NCBI GenBank assembly: GCA_965248175.1
Contig: OZ252093.1
Coordinates: 1,860,001 to 1,924,000 of the forward strand
Origin: VXPQ01 sp965248175
GTDB lineage: Bacteria > Bacteroidota > Rhodothermia > Rhodothermales > VXPQ01
Length of the DNA: 64,000 nucleotides
Direction: 5' to 3'
The translations under genes and the position numbers were made by a program. Shown here piece after piece: positions 8,582-17,253 of the stretch. The notes beneath the pieces are model-generated. The model did not search any database and had not been told where the DNA came from. It saw nothing but the letters and a program-made list of their open reading frames with translations. Position 1 is the stretch's first letter. The number at the start of each line of letters is the position of its first letter.

Positions 8582-11086
8582 ATGAGTATGAGCGCAAGGT
8601 TCTCCATTCTTCTATTTTCCTGTGTTCTGCTGGCCGTTCCGGTCAGGGCGCAAGGTATAACGGGGTCCTTCGATACGTCGGGGCCCTATTCGTCCCCCCC
8701 TGCTCCCTATGAGATTCTCGACATTACCGTCGAAGGGTCGGACAGTGAAAGCGCCCGCTCCATTATTGCCCAGGCAAGCGGTCTTACTGCGGGTGAGATT
8801 GTTACGTTACCTGGTGACGAAGCCATTGCGGATGCAGTCCGCTCGGTGTATCGGTTGGGCCTCTTCTCGGATGTCAAGATCGTGGAGGAGCGCCGTTCAG
8901 GGGACGGCGTGTATCTTTCCATCGAGGTGAAAGAGGAGCCTCGCCTCGCAGAGTACACCTTTTCCGGTATCAAAAAGGGACAGCAGAAAGATTTGCGCGA
9001 AAAGGCGCCGCTATTGACAGGAAGCCCTGTTCGCCCTTCTGACATTGAGCGCACGGACCGGCAGATCAAACAGTATTTTCGCGAAAAAGGGTATCTGCTT
9101 GCTCAAGTGGACGTGCAGCGCGAGGAAACCGCTGACGGGCAGGTAAAGGTTGATTTTGCGATTGACCGTGGGGAGAAGGTCAAGGTCGAAGAAATCCGGA
9201 TTGCGGGCAACGAAGCCGTTTCCGATTTTCGCCTGAAGCGCAAGATGAAGAAGACGAACGAAAACAAATGGTGGCGTTTCTGGAGTGGGGCGAAATTCGA
9301 CCGGAACGAATACGAAAACGACCTGAACAATGTCGTTCGACACTACAACGATAATGGGTATTACGATGCGCGTATTATAGGCGATTCCGTGTTTGTGCAG
9401 GAGGGGGAGAAGCCGGGTATGATTGTCGAGCTGGTTGTCGAGGAAGGCCCACAGTATTTTGTCCGCGACATTGTATGGGAGGGTAACACGATCTACCCCG
9501 ATGATTTTCTGGGCGGTGCGCTTGGCATTGTACAAGGGGAATCGTTCGACCGATCGAAGCTGGAACAGAATCTGTACCAGAACAAGAACAGCAGCGATAT
9601 TTCCAGCCTGTACATGAATCGCGGGTACATGCGGTTCAGTATCGAGCCGACGATACGCGTCGCCGAAGGGGACTCGCTCGACGTTCATTTCGATATCATC
9701 GAAGGAGATGTATATCAATTCGGCGACGTTGGCATTTCAGGCAACACCAAGACCAAGGAGCATGTCATCCGCCGGGAATTATATACGATTCCAGGCCGGA
9801 CGTTTAGTCGTGACGCCATTCAGGAGTCGATTCGGCGCCTGAGCCAGCTTAATTATTTCACGCAGGAATCGCTGGGCGGCGGCCCGGGAATAGACATTGA
9901 TGAAGCGGAAAAAACGGTCGATCTGACATACTCGGTCGTTGAGCAGAGCAGTGACCAGCTGGAGCTTTCGGGCTCGTGGGGTTCCTTCGGGCCCATTCTG
10001 CAGCTCCGATTCGGTTTTAACAATTTCTCGGCGCAAAACCTGTTCAACGGGTCTGCGTGGGATCCTCTTCCATCCGGCGATGGGCAGCAGTTGTCACTGG
10101 CTGTGCAGACCACCGGATCGTTTCACCAGAATTATTCGCTTTCCTATACGGAACCCTGGTTCAAGGGGCGCCCTACGCCGATCGGGATGTCGCTTTCTTA
10201 TTCGAGTTATGGCGGTGGTAGTAGCCGTAGAAGTAGCCGATTTCCCAGTTACAATTACGGGTTCCAGTCGAACGGGCATTTGAGAACGGGGTCGGCGCGC
10301 GTGTTCTACGAGCGCCGCCTGCAATGGCCGGACGACAAGTTCAGCATGGGAAGCGCCCTCCGCTATCAGCATTACAACAACCAGAACCTTTTTCGTTCGA
10401 TCCCGGAAGGCATCAGTCGAATCGCTACATTCCAGCAAAGTATTTCGAGAAATTCGCTGGATCATCCGATCTTTCCCTCCAGCGGCTCGAGTTTTTCGTT
10501 GTCTCTTGAAATTGCTCCGCCGGTCCCGGGGTTTGTGCAGTATCACAAGACTCGTTTCAAGACGGAATGGAACGTGCCGTTGGCCTCCAAACTGTCCATC
10601 CGATTCGGCGCCGACTTCGGATATGTGGGCTCGCTGACGGGGGACCGGGTGAATTTTGAACGCTTCGTCGTGGGCGGGTCGCCGTTCGATACGCAAGGGT
10701 ACTATAACTATTTCGGACGCGACATCGTGTATATGCGTGGCTATCCTTCCGCCTCGATAGGTCCTCGTCTTAATGACGAGCCGGTCGGAGGAGCCGTTCT
10801 GAACAAATACATGTCCGAAATAAAATGGCTGGCTATCCAGACCGAGCAGCTCTCGGCACAGCCATACGTGTTTCTCGATGCGGTCAATGCATGGGATCGT
10901 TTCGAGTCGTACAACCCCGTAGAACTATTTAGATCTGCTGGCGTTGGCATGCGCATGTACCTTCCGATATTGCGGATGGTCGAATTGACCTACGGGTATA
11001 ATTTTGACGAATTTTCTTCCGGTTCTTCCAGCGAGGACGGTTTAAGCAAATGGAGATTCCAGTTTACGCTTGGGCAAGGATTCTGA
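8582..11086 (+). CDS. bamA: outer membrane protein assembly factor BamA
   Basis: Core of the BAM machine, which folds and inserts beta-barrel proteins into the outer membrane. The protein is about 834 aa with a signal peptide ending VRAQ, five POTRA-type segments (for example YEILDITVEGSDSESAR, VEEIRIAGNEAVSDFRLKRK, YQFGDVGISGNTKTKEHVIRREL) and a C-terminal Omp85 barrel that ends FQFTLGQGF, a terminal aromatic residue as expected of a BAM substrate. The conserved loop-6 VRGF/Y motif appears as YMRGYPSA. An in-frame TTG lies at 8576, but ATG 8582 is the better start. Two Skp-like chaperones follow at once. Confidence 0.96.
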   Translation: MSMSARFSILLFSCVLLAVPVRAQGITGSFDTSGPYSSPPAPYEILDITVEGSDSESARSIIAQASGLTAGEIVTLPGDEAIADAVRSVYRLGLFSDVKIVEERRSGDGVYLSIEVKEEPRLAEYTFSGIKKGQQKDLREKAPLLTGSPVRPSDIERTDRQIKQYFREKGYLLAQVDVQREETADGQVKVDFAIDRGEKVKVEEIRIAGNEAVSDFRLKRKMKKTNENKWWRFWSGAKFDRNEYENDLNNVVRHYNDNGYYDARIIGDSVFVQEGEKPGMIVELVVEEGPQYFVRDIVWEGNTIYPDDFLGGALGIVQGESFDRSKLEQNLYQNKNSSDISSLYMNRGYMRFSIEPTIRVAEGDSLDVHFDIIEGDVYQFGDVGISGNTKTKEHVIRRELYTIPGRTFSRDAIQESIRRLSQLNYFTQESLGGGPGIDIDEAEKTVDLTYSVVEQSSDQLELSGSWGSFGPILQLRFGFNNFSAQNLFNGSAWDPLPSGDGQQLSLAVQTTGSFHQNYSLSYTEPWFKGRPTPIGMSLSYSSYGGGSSRRSSRFPSYNYGFQSNGHLRTGSARVFYERRLQWPDDKFSMGSALRYQHYNNQNLFRSIPEGISRIATFQQSISRNSLDHPIFPSSGSSFSLSLEIAPPVPGFVQYHKTRFKTEWNVPLASKLSIRFGADFGYVGSLTGDRVNFERFVVGGSPFDTQGYYNYFGRDIVYMRGYPSASIGPRLNDEPVGGAVLNKYMSEIKWLAIQTEQLSAQPYVFLDAVNAWDRFESYNPVELFRSAGVGMRMYLPILRMVELTYGYNFDEFSSGSSSEDGLSKWRFQFTLGQGF

Positions 11087-11097
11087 GGTGCAGCGCC

Positions 11098-11637
11098 ATG
11101 CATGCATCGTACTCTTTTGCAGCCTCGCTTCTTGTGGCGGCGCTTGCGGTTTCCCCGGTATACGCCCAGCAGAAGTTGGGTTATGTGGATTCGGAGTATA
11201 TCCTGGAGCAATTGCCGGAATACGCTACGGTACAGCAGCAGATTGACCGTATGGCCGGGGAGTGGCAGCAGGAAGTCGAGGATCGCCGCAGCGAAGTGGA
11301 TGAGCTCTTTCGGGAGTACCAGGCCCGGGAATTGCTCTATACGAACGAGGAACGACAACGGCAACGCGACGAAATCATCCAGGCCGAAGAAGGGATAGAA
11401 CAGCTCAGGATGCAGTACTTCGGCCCGGAAGGACGTGTTTTTCAGGAGCAGGAACGGTTGGTGCGCCCCGTTCAGGAAAGCGTGCTTGAAGCCATTGAAA
11501 CGGTGGCCACGCGGGACGGGTACGACTATGTGTTCGACAAGGGAGGAGATTATATTTTCATGTATGTTCGGGAGCAATTCGATCTGAGCGATGATGTCCT
11601 TGAGGAACTTGGCATTGACACAGACAGTCAAAATTGA
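11098..11637 (+). CDS. OmpH/Skp-family periplasmic chaperone, copy 1
   Basis: A 179-aa secreted protein with a signal peptide (cleavage near VYAQQ) and a long, charged, coiled-coil-forming middle rich in E, Q and R (QQQIDRMAGEWQQEVEDRRSEV, RQRQRDEIIQAEEGIEQL). The N-terminal strand KLGYVDSEYIL and the C-terminal GYDYVFDKGGDYIFMYV match the small beta body of the OmpH/Skp family, which holds unfolded outer-membrane proteins in the periplasm. The ATG at 11098 follows the bamA stop by 11 bp; an in-frame upstream extension lies inside bamA and is rejected. It probably delivers clients to BamA. Confidence 0.9.
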   Translation: MHASYSFAASLLVAALAVSPVYAQQKLGYVDSEYILEQLPEYATVQQQIDRMAGEWQQEVEDRRSEVDELFREYQARELLYTNEERQRQRDEIIQAEEGIEQLRMQYFGPEGRVFQEQERLVRPVQESVLEAIETVATRDGYDYVFDKGGDYIFMYVREQFDLSDDVLEELGIDTDSQN

Positions 11638-11711
11638 TTGTCTCCGCGCTGCACCCGGGAGCGCATTGCCTGTGAAGCCACGAACCACACAGAAAACGTC
11701 AACGATCCATC

Positions 11712-12317
11712 ATGTTGAAACGAGTATCTGCGGGATGTCTTCTTTTTGCCGTTGTCTTGCTTGCTTTTGCAGCTGCCGGCTGGTCGACCACTGCCCGTGC
11801 CCAAGCTCTTGAGATTGGTTTCACCGATCATGAGATTGTCCTGATCAATATGCCGCAGTACCAGGAGGTTCAGCAGCAGTTGCAGACGGAATTCGATGCC
11901 AATCAGGAGGCTTTACAAGCCCTGTATACCGACTATCAGGACAAACTGGAGCGCTACCAGCGCCAGCAGTCTCTTCTTTCCGAAGATCGTCGTCAGGAGC
12001 GCGAACAGGAATTGTTGCAGTTGCAACAGCAGATTCAGCAGGATGCCCAGGACCAGGATCAGCAATTGGCTGTGCGTCAGGCTGAACTGATGCAACCGCT
12101 TCTGGAACAAATACAGGATGCTATCAATCAGGTGGCTGCAGCAAACGGCCTCGACATCGTGTTGCGCACGCGGGTCGGGACGGAACCACTTCTGTTATTT
12201 GTCAACCCGGAGACCGTTCAGGATATAACGCTGGATGTGGCGCGTACGCTGGGTCTGGACGTGGATGGGGAAGCGCCGGAATCCACTGGAGAAGCGGCCG
12301 CCTCGGACTCGAATTAG
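11712..12317 (+). CDS. OmpH/Skp-family periplasmic chaperone, copy 2
   Basis: A second OmpH/Skp paralogue, 201 aa, with a signal peptide (cleavage near ARAQ), an N-terminal strand EIGFTDHEIVLINMPQY and an extremely glutamine-rich helical arm (QQQLQTEFDANQEALQAL, QLQQQIQQDAQDQDQQLAV). The C-terminus ends in an acidic, alanine-rich tail. Tandem Skp genes after bamA are common in Bacteroidota. It shares the same general plan as copy 1 but has clearly diverged, so the two may serve different client sets. Confidence 0.9.
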   Translation: MLKRVSAGCLLFAVVLLAFAAAGWSTTARAQALEIGFTDHEIVLINMPQYQEVQQQLQTEFDANQEALQALYTDYQDKLERYQRQQSLLSEDRRQEREQELLQLQQQIQQDAQDQDQQLAVRQAELMQPLLEQIQDAINQVAAANGLDIVLRTRVGTEPLLLFVNPETVQDITLDVARTLGLDVDGEAPESTGEAAASDSN

Positions 12318-12371
12318 CGGCGCCTCGACGCGGGCTGCTGAGTGCGCAGGGAAAGGGAAGAGAAGCCGATC

Positions 12372-13202
12372 ATGAGCAGCGAATCAGTTACCGGTGCGCT
12401 TGACGCGAGGCGGATCACCACGCAGACATTGCAGGACCTGAAGCGTGCCGGTGTGCCGATCGCCATGCTGACGGCCTATGACTATACGTCGGCGCGTATT
12501 CTGGATGCCGCGGGCGTAGATGTACTTCTGGTCGGCGATTCGGCATCCAATGTTATGGCGGGGTACGAAACGACGCTGCCCATCACGCTGGATCAGATGA
12601 TCTACCATGCGCAGTCCGTCATTCGGGCGGTGCGGCATGCCCTTGTAGTGGTGGACCTTCCTTTCGGATCCTATCAGGGCAATTCGAAGGAGGCGTTGGT
12701 CTCAGCTATCCGGGTGATGAAAGAGGCGGGTGCGCATGCGGTCAAGATGGAAGGCGGGGAACCGGCCCTGGAGGCTGTGCAGCGTATCACCGACGCCGGC
12801 ATTCCCGTGATGGGTCATCTCGGCCTTACTCCGCAGAGCATTTATCGCTTCGGCACATACCGCGTGCGTGCACAGGACACGGAGGAAGCGGATGTCATCC
12901 GGAGAGATGCACAGCTACTCGAAGAGGCAGGTTGTTTTGGCCTTGTTCTCGAAAAAATCCCTGCAGGCCTGGCGCACGACGTGTCGGGGGATCTTTCGAT
13001 CCCGGTTATCGGCATCGGCGCCGGTATGCATTGTGATGGACAGGTGCTTGTTACCCACGACTTGCTGGGCCTGAACACCGATTTCAACCCCCGGTTCGTG
13101 CGGCGTTACGCTCATCTTGAAGAAACGATTACGGAAGCGGTGCAACATTACGTGCAGGATGTGCGCACCCGCGCTTTTCCAACCGGGGAAGAAAGTTATT
13201 GA
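12372..13202 (+). CDS. panB: 3-methyl-2-oxobutanoate hydroxymethyltransferase
   Basis: First committed step of pantothenate and coenzyme A synthesis: it transfers a hydroxymethyl group from methylene-THF to alpha-ketoisovalerate. The protein is about 276 aa, a TIM barrel with the family motifs LLVGDSASNVMAGYETTLP, DLPFGSYQ, AVKMEGG and VLEKIPAGLA (catalytic Glu). The frame opens with GTG at 12342, but a purine-rich stretch (GGGAAGAGAAG) sits just before ATG 12372, which is therefore preferred. The neighbour surE is 48 bp downstream; no other pan gene is in the window. Confidence 0.95.
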   Translation: MSSESVTGALDARRITTQTLQDLKRAGVPIAMLTAYDYTSARILDAAGVDVLLVGDSASNVMAGYETTLPITLDQMIYHAQSVIRAVRHALVVVDLPFGSYQGNSKEALVSAIRVMKEAGAHAVKMEGGEPALEAVQRITDAGIPVMGHLGLTPQSIYRFGTYRVRAQDTEEADVIRRDAQLLEEAGCFGLVLEKIPAGLAHDVSGDLSIPVIGIGAGMHCDGQVLVTHDLLGLNTDFNPRFVRRYAHLEETITEAVQHYVQDVRTRAFPTGEESY

Positions 13203-13250
13203 CGGCGTGGCAGCACGCTGCGTACGCGCGAAATGTGAGGAGGCATGCAC

Positions 13251-14039
13251 ATGGATTCGAATAATGGAGCCCGACCGCTTATTCTTGTCAGTAACGATGA
13301 CGGCGTGAATGCTCCGGGGATCGCGGCGCTTGCGGAGGCCATGGTCAGGTTGGGGGATGTCTATGTGGTGGCTCCTCTTCTGGAACAAAGCGCCGTCGGG
13401 CATGCGATTACGCTGCGCGATCCTGTGCGCGCTTTTCCCGTGGATGCGAACATGGGTGGGGCAATACGCATCTACGGCGTTCAGGGTACCCCGGCCGATT
13501 GTGTAAAGCTGGCAATCAGGGAGTTGCTACCCCGTGAGCCGGACCTTGTCGTCAGCGGTATCAATCAGGGGGAAAATACGGCCCTTAACGTGATCTATTC
13601 GGGTACCGTCAGTGCGGCGACGGAAGCCGCTATTCTGGGTGTCGACGCTGTGGCCGTATCTCTCTGCGACTGGGACGCCCACGACTACGAGGCCTCACAG
13701 GAGATCGCTTTCACTGTGGCGGAGAAAGTACTGGAGAAGGGGTTGCCGCCGGGCATTCTGCTGAACGTGAATATCCCGCTCCTTCCGCTATCGGCCATCA
13801 AGGGTATGCTGATTACACGTCAGGCGCGTTCCCGCTGGAAAGAATCGTTCGATCAGCGCGTCGATCCAAACAATCGGCCGTACTACTGGATGACGGGCAC
13901 CTTTGTCAACCTTGACGAAGGACAGAACACGGATATAGCTGCGGTGCAAAGCGGACACGTTTCCGTGACGCCCATTCACTACGATCTCACGGCGCACGAT
14001 TTTCTTGAGCCCTTATCGGAGTGGAACTGGAATCGGTAG
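13251..14039 (+). CDS. surE: 5'/3'-nucleotidase SurE
   Basis: Metal-dependent nucleoside monophosphate phosphatase of stationary-phase survival and nucleotide salvage. It shows the N-terminal metal-binding motif ILVSNDDGVNAPG (Asp16, Asp17) and the family signature VSGINQGENTALNVIYSGTVSAATEA; about 262 aa. Two ATGs compete: 13245 lies only 1-2 bases after a GAGGAG Shine-Dalgarno, too close, whereas ATG 13251 has a spacing of about 7, so the ribosome-binding site favours 13251. It converges with argH, whose stop lies 13 bp away. Confidence 0.94.
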   Translation: MDSNNGARPLILVSNDDGVNAPGIAALAEAMVRLGDVYVVAPLLEQSAVGHAITLRDPVRAFPVDANMGGAIRIYGVQGTPADCVKLAIRELLPREPDLVVSGINQGENTALNVIYSGTVSAATEAAILGVDAVAVSLCDWDAHDYEASQEIAFTVAEKVLEKGLPPGILLNVNIPLLPLSAIKGMLITRQARSRWKESFDQRVDPNNRPYYWMTGTFVNLDEGQNTDIAAVQSGHVSVTPIHYDLTAHDFLEPLSEWNWNR

Positions 14040-14051
14040 TGATGCGGTGTT

Positions 14052-15377
14052 TTATTCCGCTTCGTCCGACTCCGTGTTGATCCGGTTTAGTCGTTCTATG
14101 ATGATATCGGGCCGGCACCGCCCGGGATACCCATCTACGCGGTAAGCTTCCAGCGCTTCCTGTGCCGAAGGTTTCCGGATAGCGTCAAGTTCGCCGGCGG
14201 TCTGGCGATAGGCTTCCCGAAACGGCGTTCCCTCTTGTACCATGCCGATCGCACGGGCGGTGGCGAATAAATCGGGGGATACGGCCTTGTCGAGGCGCGT
14301 CTTGTCAAAGCGCATATCCCGGAGTACAATGGTCATTACCCCGGTTACGTTCGAAGCCGTGTGTACGGCGCGCAGGACGGCTTCCTTGGTGAGTTGCAGA
14401 TCTCGATGGTAGCCTGAGGGCAGGTTTGCGGGGAGGGACGCCAGCAACTGCATTTCGGCAAGAATCCGGTGGTACGATGCCCGCACAAGTTCCGGTACGT
14501 CCGGATTTCGTTTTTGAGGCATGATGGAACTCCCCGTGCTGTAGGTATCGCCTGGCTTCAGGAAACCGAACTCTTCTGTGTGATACAGCACAATGTCTGC
14601 GGCAAGGCGATTGCATGTCCCCGCGATTTGTGCGAGGGAATGAACGACATCCAGTTCCAGTTTTCCGCGCGATAACTGTACGGCAGTAACATGTTCCTGG
14701 ACCCCGTCGAAGCCGAGTTGACGGGCAATCTTCTTGCGAGGAAGCGCCAGAACAGGGACCCCGTACCCCGCCGCAGACCCGAGGGGGGATACGTTGGTGC
14801 GCTTCGCTGTTTCCTGCAATCGTTCGATATCGACCGTGAGCAGTTCGGCAAAACCCATTGCCCACAAACCCACCGTTGCAGGCATGGCGCGCTGCATGTG
14901 CGTATAGCCGGGTATCAGCCAGTGGTCTCCTTCTTTGCCCCACCGACACAGGATGCGAACCATGTCTGCGGTTTGCTGCATTATCCCCCGCAAGGCATCC
15001 CGGAGATACAATCGCAGCGCGGCCAGCACCTGGTCGTTTCGGGAGCGCCCCGTGTGGATCTTCTTGCCGATGTCGCCGAGCGCTTCCGTCAGGCGATTTT
15101 CGATTATTGTGTGGGAATCTTCGTCTTCGGGGCAGACGGAGAGTTCCTGTTCTGCCAGCGCATCCAGTGCTTCGATGACGGCATCGAATTCTGCCTGCGT
15201 CAGTATCCCGATCTCCGCAAGCCCCCAGGCATGTGCACGGGTTGCCTGTATATCGTACGGCAAAAGGAGCGTATCCCACCGGTAGTCCTCTCCAACGGTG
15301 AATCGCATCACCTTGTCTTCGAGTGTGTCGGATGCGTCCGGTTTTTTCCAGAGTGGGGAGGACGATGGGTGTATCAT
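14052..15377 (-). CDS. argH: argininosuccinate lyase
   Basis: Last step of arginine synthesis: it splits argininosuccinate into arginine and fumarate. The protein is 441 aa with the fumarase/aspartase-superfamily signature STGSSIMPQKRNPDVPEL, whose serine is the catalytic base on the flexible loop, and the substrate-binding segments HTGRSRNDQV and GYTHMQRAMP. Last gene of the minus-strand arginine operon; its ATG overlaps the argE stop by 4 bp (ATGA), indicating translational coupling. Confidence 0.97.
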   Translation of the reverse strand: MIHPSSSPLWKKPDASDTLEDKVMRFTVGEDYRWDTLLLPYDIQATRAHAWGLAEIGILTQAEFDAVIEALDALAEQELSVCPEDEDSHTIIENRLTEALGDIGKKIHTGRSRNDQVLAALRLYLRDALRGIMQQTADMVRILCRWGKEGDHWLIPGYTHMQRAMPATVGLWAMGFAELLTVDIERLQETAKRTNVSPLGSAAGYGVPVLALPRKKIARQLGFDGVQEHVTAVQLSRGKLELDVVHSLAQIAGTCNRLAADIVLYHTEEFGFLKPGDTYSTGSSIMPQKRNPDVPELVRASYHRILAEMQLLASLPANLPSGYHRDLQLTKEAVLRAVHTASNVTGVMTIVLRDMRFDKTRLDKAVSPDLFATARAIGMVQEGTPFREAYRQTAGELDAIRKPSAQEALEAYRVDGYPGRCRPDIIIERLNRINTESDEAE

Positions 15378-16438
15378 GGCTCGAAGTAAGCTTCAATAAC
15401 GGAACGATAGACTTCCACGGCGCGCTGCACTTCGGCGATCGGAATATGTTCTTCCGGGGTATGGGACAATCGACTCGACCCCGGTCCGATTTTGACGGTT
15501 GGGACATCGGCCAGAAAGATCCAGTCTGACGCCGTGGGAGACCCGATGGGTTCGACATCGGGAATGGCGCGGAGGCATGCCCGGACGATCCGTTCGTTTG
15601 CATCCGTAGCGACGGGTACGATCCGCTCGCTATGCACATGCACCTCCGATTCCAGCGCATCTTGCACGATGCCGATCAGTTTCTTGTGCGTATAGACCGG
15701 TGTCGACCGGATGTCGAGCGTGAACGTACATCGGTCCGGCACGACGTTGCGAGCCGAACCTCCCGTTATGGTGGTTACGGTGACGGTAGGGCATCCCAGA
15801 ATAGTATCCGCCCGGTCGAAGACAAGGCGCATGGCGTGCTCAATGTCTTTCGCAGCGGCTGCTATGGCATTTTGCCCGAGATGCGCCCGGGCGGCATGGG
15901 CTGTTTTTCCCTGCGCTTCCACGCGCAGCACCAGCAGGCCCTTTTGGGCGATGCATGGAACGAGGTTTGTGGGTTCGCCTACGAGCGCTGCCGTCAAATC
16001 CGGCAGATGCGGGCGCAATGTCTTTAGTCCATTGTAGTCTCCGCCCGTTTCTTCGCAGGCGGTCAAGGCCACGATGATTCGCCCGGTAGGCTGGAAGCCA
16101 TCAGCGGCCAGCGAAAGGAGCGCCGTGGTCATGGCGGCGACAGACGCCTTCGCATCCACGCTGCCGCGCCCGTACAGGCAGCCTTCCGACTCGATAGCGT
16201 CAAATGCGCCGTGCGGATGATGCTCCGACGGAGGCACCGTGTCGAGGTGCGTGTTCAGCAACAATACATCGTCACCTTCTCCGAATTCGAAGAACACGTT
16301 ATCGTCGATGCGGCCCGTTTCTATCCCGTGTCGTGCAACATACTCCTCCATAAATCCGGCGGCGTTTTTTTCTTCGCCGCTGAGGGAAGGGATGCGCACG
16401 AGCTCCTTCAAAAGCGCTATGACGTCTTTATGAGGCAT
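15374..16438 (-). CDS. argE: M20-family N-acyl-ornithine/citrulline deacylase (ArgE-like)
   Basis: Zinc-dependent M20 deacylase, about 354 aa. The metal motifs are visible as LLLNTHLDTVPPS, GRGSVDAKAS and TACEETGGDYNG, with a later dimerisation-domain stretch. In organisms that use an acyl-ornithine carbamoyltransferase the operon deacylase acts on the acyl-citrulline product, so this is probably N-acetyl- or N-succinyl-citrulline deacylase rather than classical ArgE; this is inferred from context. An upstream TTG (16472-16474) overlaps the argB stop as TTGA, like other joints in the operon; the ATG at 16436-16438 is the more conventional start. Its stop overlaps argH. Confidence 0.88.
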   Translation of the reverse strand: MPHKDVIALLKELVRIPSLSGEEKNAAGFMEEYVARHGIETGRIDDNVFFEFGEGDDVLLLNTHLDTVPPSEHHPHGAFDAIESEGCLYGRGSVDAKASVAAMTTALLSLAADGFQPTGRIIVALTACEETGGDYNGLKTLRPHLPDLTAALVGEPTNLVPCIAQKGLLVLRVEAQGKTAHAARAHLGQNAIAAAAKDIEHAMRLVFDRADTILGCPTVTVTTITGGSARNVVPDRCTFTLDIRSTPVYTHKKLIGIVQDALESEVHVHSERIVPVATDANERIVRACLRAIPDVEPIGSPTASDWIFLADVPTVKIGPGSSRLSHTPEEHIPIAEVQRAVEVYRSVIEAYFEP

Positions 16439-16470
16439 AACATTAGGGGAAAGCACGGGGGTTGCGGGCG

Positions 16471-17253
16471 TCAATGCATCATGCGAGTACCCGTCGAGGG
16501 GTCCCGAATGCCTTCCGGGGACACGATGAATACGTTCGGAATGCCGGCATCGAGCGCGGCGAAGCCCACGTCAATTTTTACGCGCATTCCGTCGGTGATC
16601 CACCCTTCCTGCACACCGCGGGAGCATAGTTCGGCACGGAAGGAGGGCAGCTGCGAATCCGGATCGGCAGCGTTCCGGCGAATGCCGCCGATGTCCGTGA
16701 CGAGCAGATATTCGTCTGCCTGTAAGGCCTCCGCAAGGGCGCAGGAGACCGTATCGGCGTTCACGTTGTACAGTTGCCCCGCATCGTCGATACCAAGTGG
16801 AGCGATTACCGGAACATACCCTCGATCAAGCAGGATGTCGAGGAGCTCCGTATCGATACATGCAATATCTCCGACCCATCCGAAGTCAATCGTTTCGCCG
16901 TCGACATTCCAGGGAGGCCGTTTTGTAACGCGCACAAGGGAGCCGTCGGCGCCGGACAGCCCAACGACCTTGACACCGTGCCCGACTGCACTGGCCACAA
17001 GACGTCCGTTCAGTTCGCCGCGCAGGGTCCATTGCACGATTCTCAGATCGGCATCGGTGGTGATGCGACGACCATGTACCATGCGCGGGGTATGGCCAAG
17101 GCGTTCGGCAATCTCGGTGGCCCGGACTCCGCCGCCATGCACGACGACAACCCGTCCGGTCTTCGTGCGTTGCGCCACGGAGGTCCAAAGCGTATCAAGA
17201 GGCCCGTCGCACATGACGGACGCGCCTCCCATCTTGATGACGGTCGTTTTCAT
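16471..17253 (-). CDS. argB: acetylglutamate kinase-family enzyme
   Basis: Amino-acid kinase of 260 aa that phosphorylates N-acylglutamate, the second step of the acyl cycle. Typical segments are KMGGASV at the N-terminus, VVVHGGG for phosphate binding, GLSGADG, and the C-terminal VNADTVSCALAEALQADEYLLVTDIGGIR. The protein is shorter than the arginine-inhibited hexameric ArgB proteins and lacks their extended N-terminal helix, so strong arginine feedback is not obvious from sequence. It overlaps argF' by one base at its start. Because the carbamoyltransferase may use succinyl-ornithine, the acyl group here could be succinyl. Confidence 0.92.
   Translation of the reverse strand: MKTTVIKMGGASVMCDGPLDTLWTSVAQRTKTGRVVVVHGGGVRATEIAERLGHTPRMVHGRRITTDADLRIVQWTLRGELNGRLVASAVGHGVKVVGLSGADGSLVRVTKRPPWNVDGETIDFGWVGDIACIDTELLDILLDRGYVPVIAPLGIDDAGQLYNVNADTVSCALAEALQADEYLLVTDIGGIRRNAADPDSQLPSFRAELCSRGVQEGWITDGMRVKIDVGFAALDAGIPNVFIVSPEGIRDPSTGTRMMH

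Noticed and set aside
14020..14062. Terminator hairpin between surE and argH
   Set aside because: Only a 4-bp GCGG/CCGC stem could be found; too weak to call.
14305..15660. 451-codon frame inside argH and argE on the same strand
   Set aside because: It is a shifted frame over two well-supported genes, rich in Arg, His and Pro with no recognisable motif.
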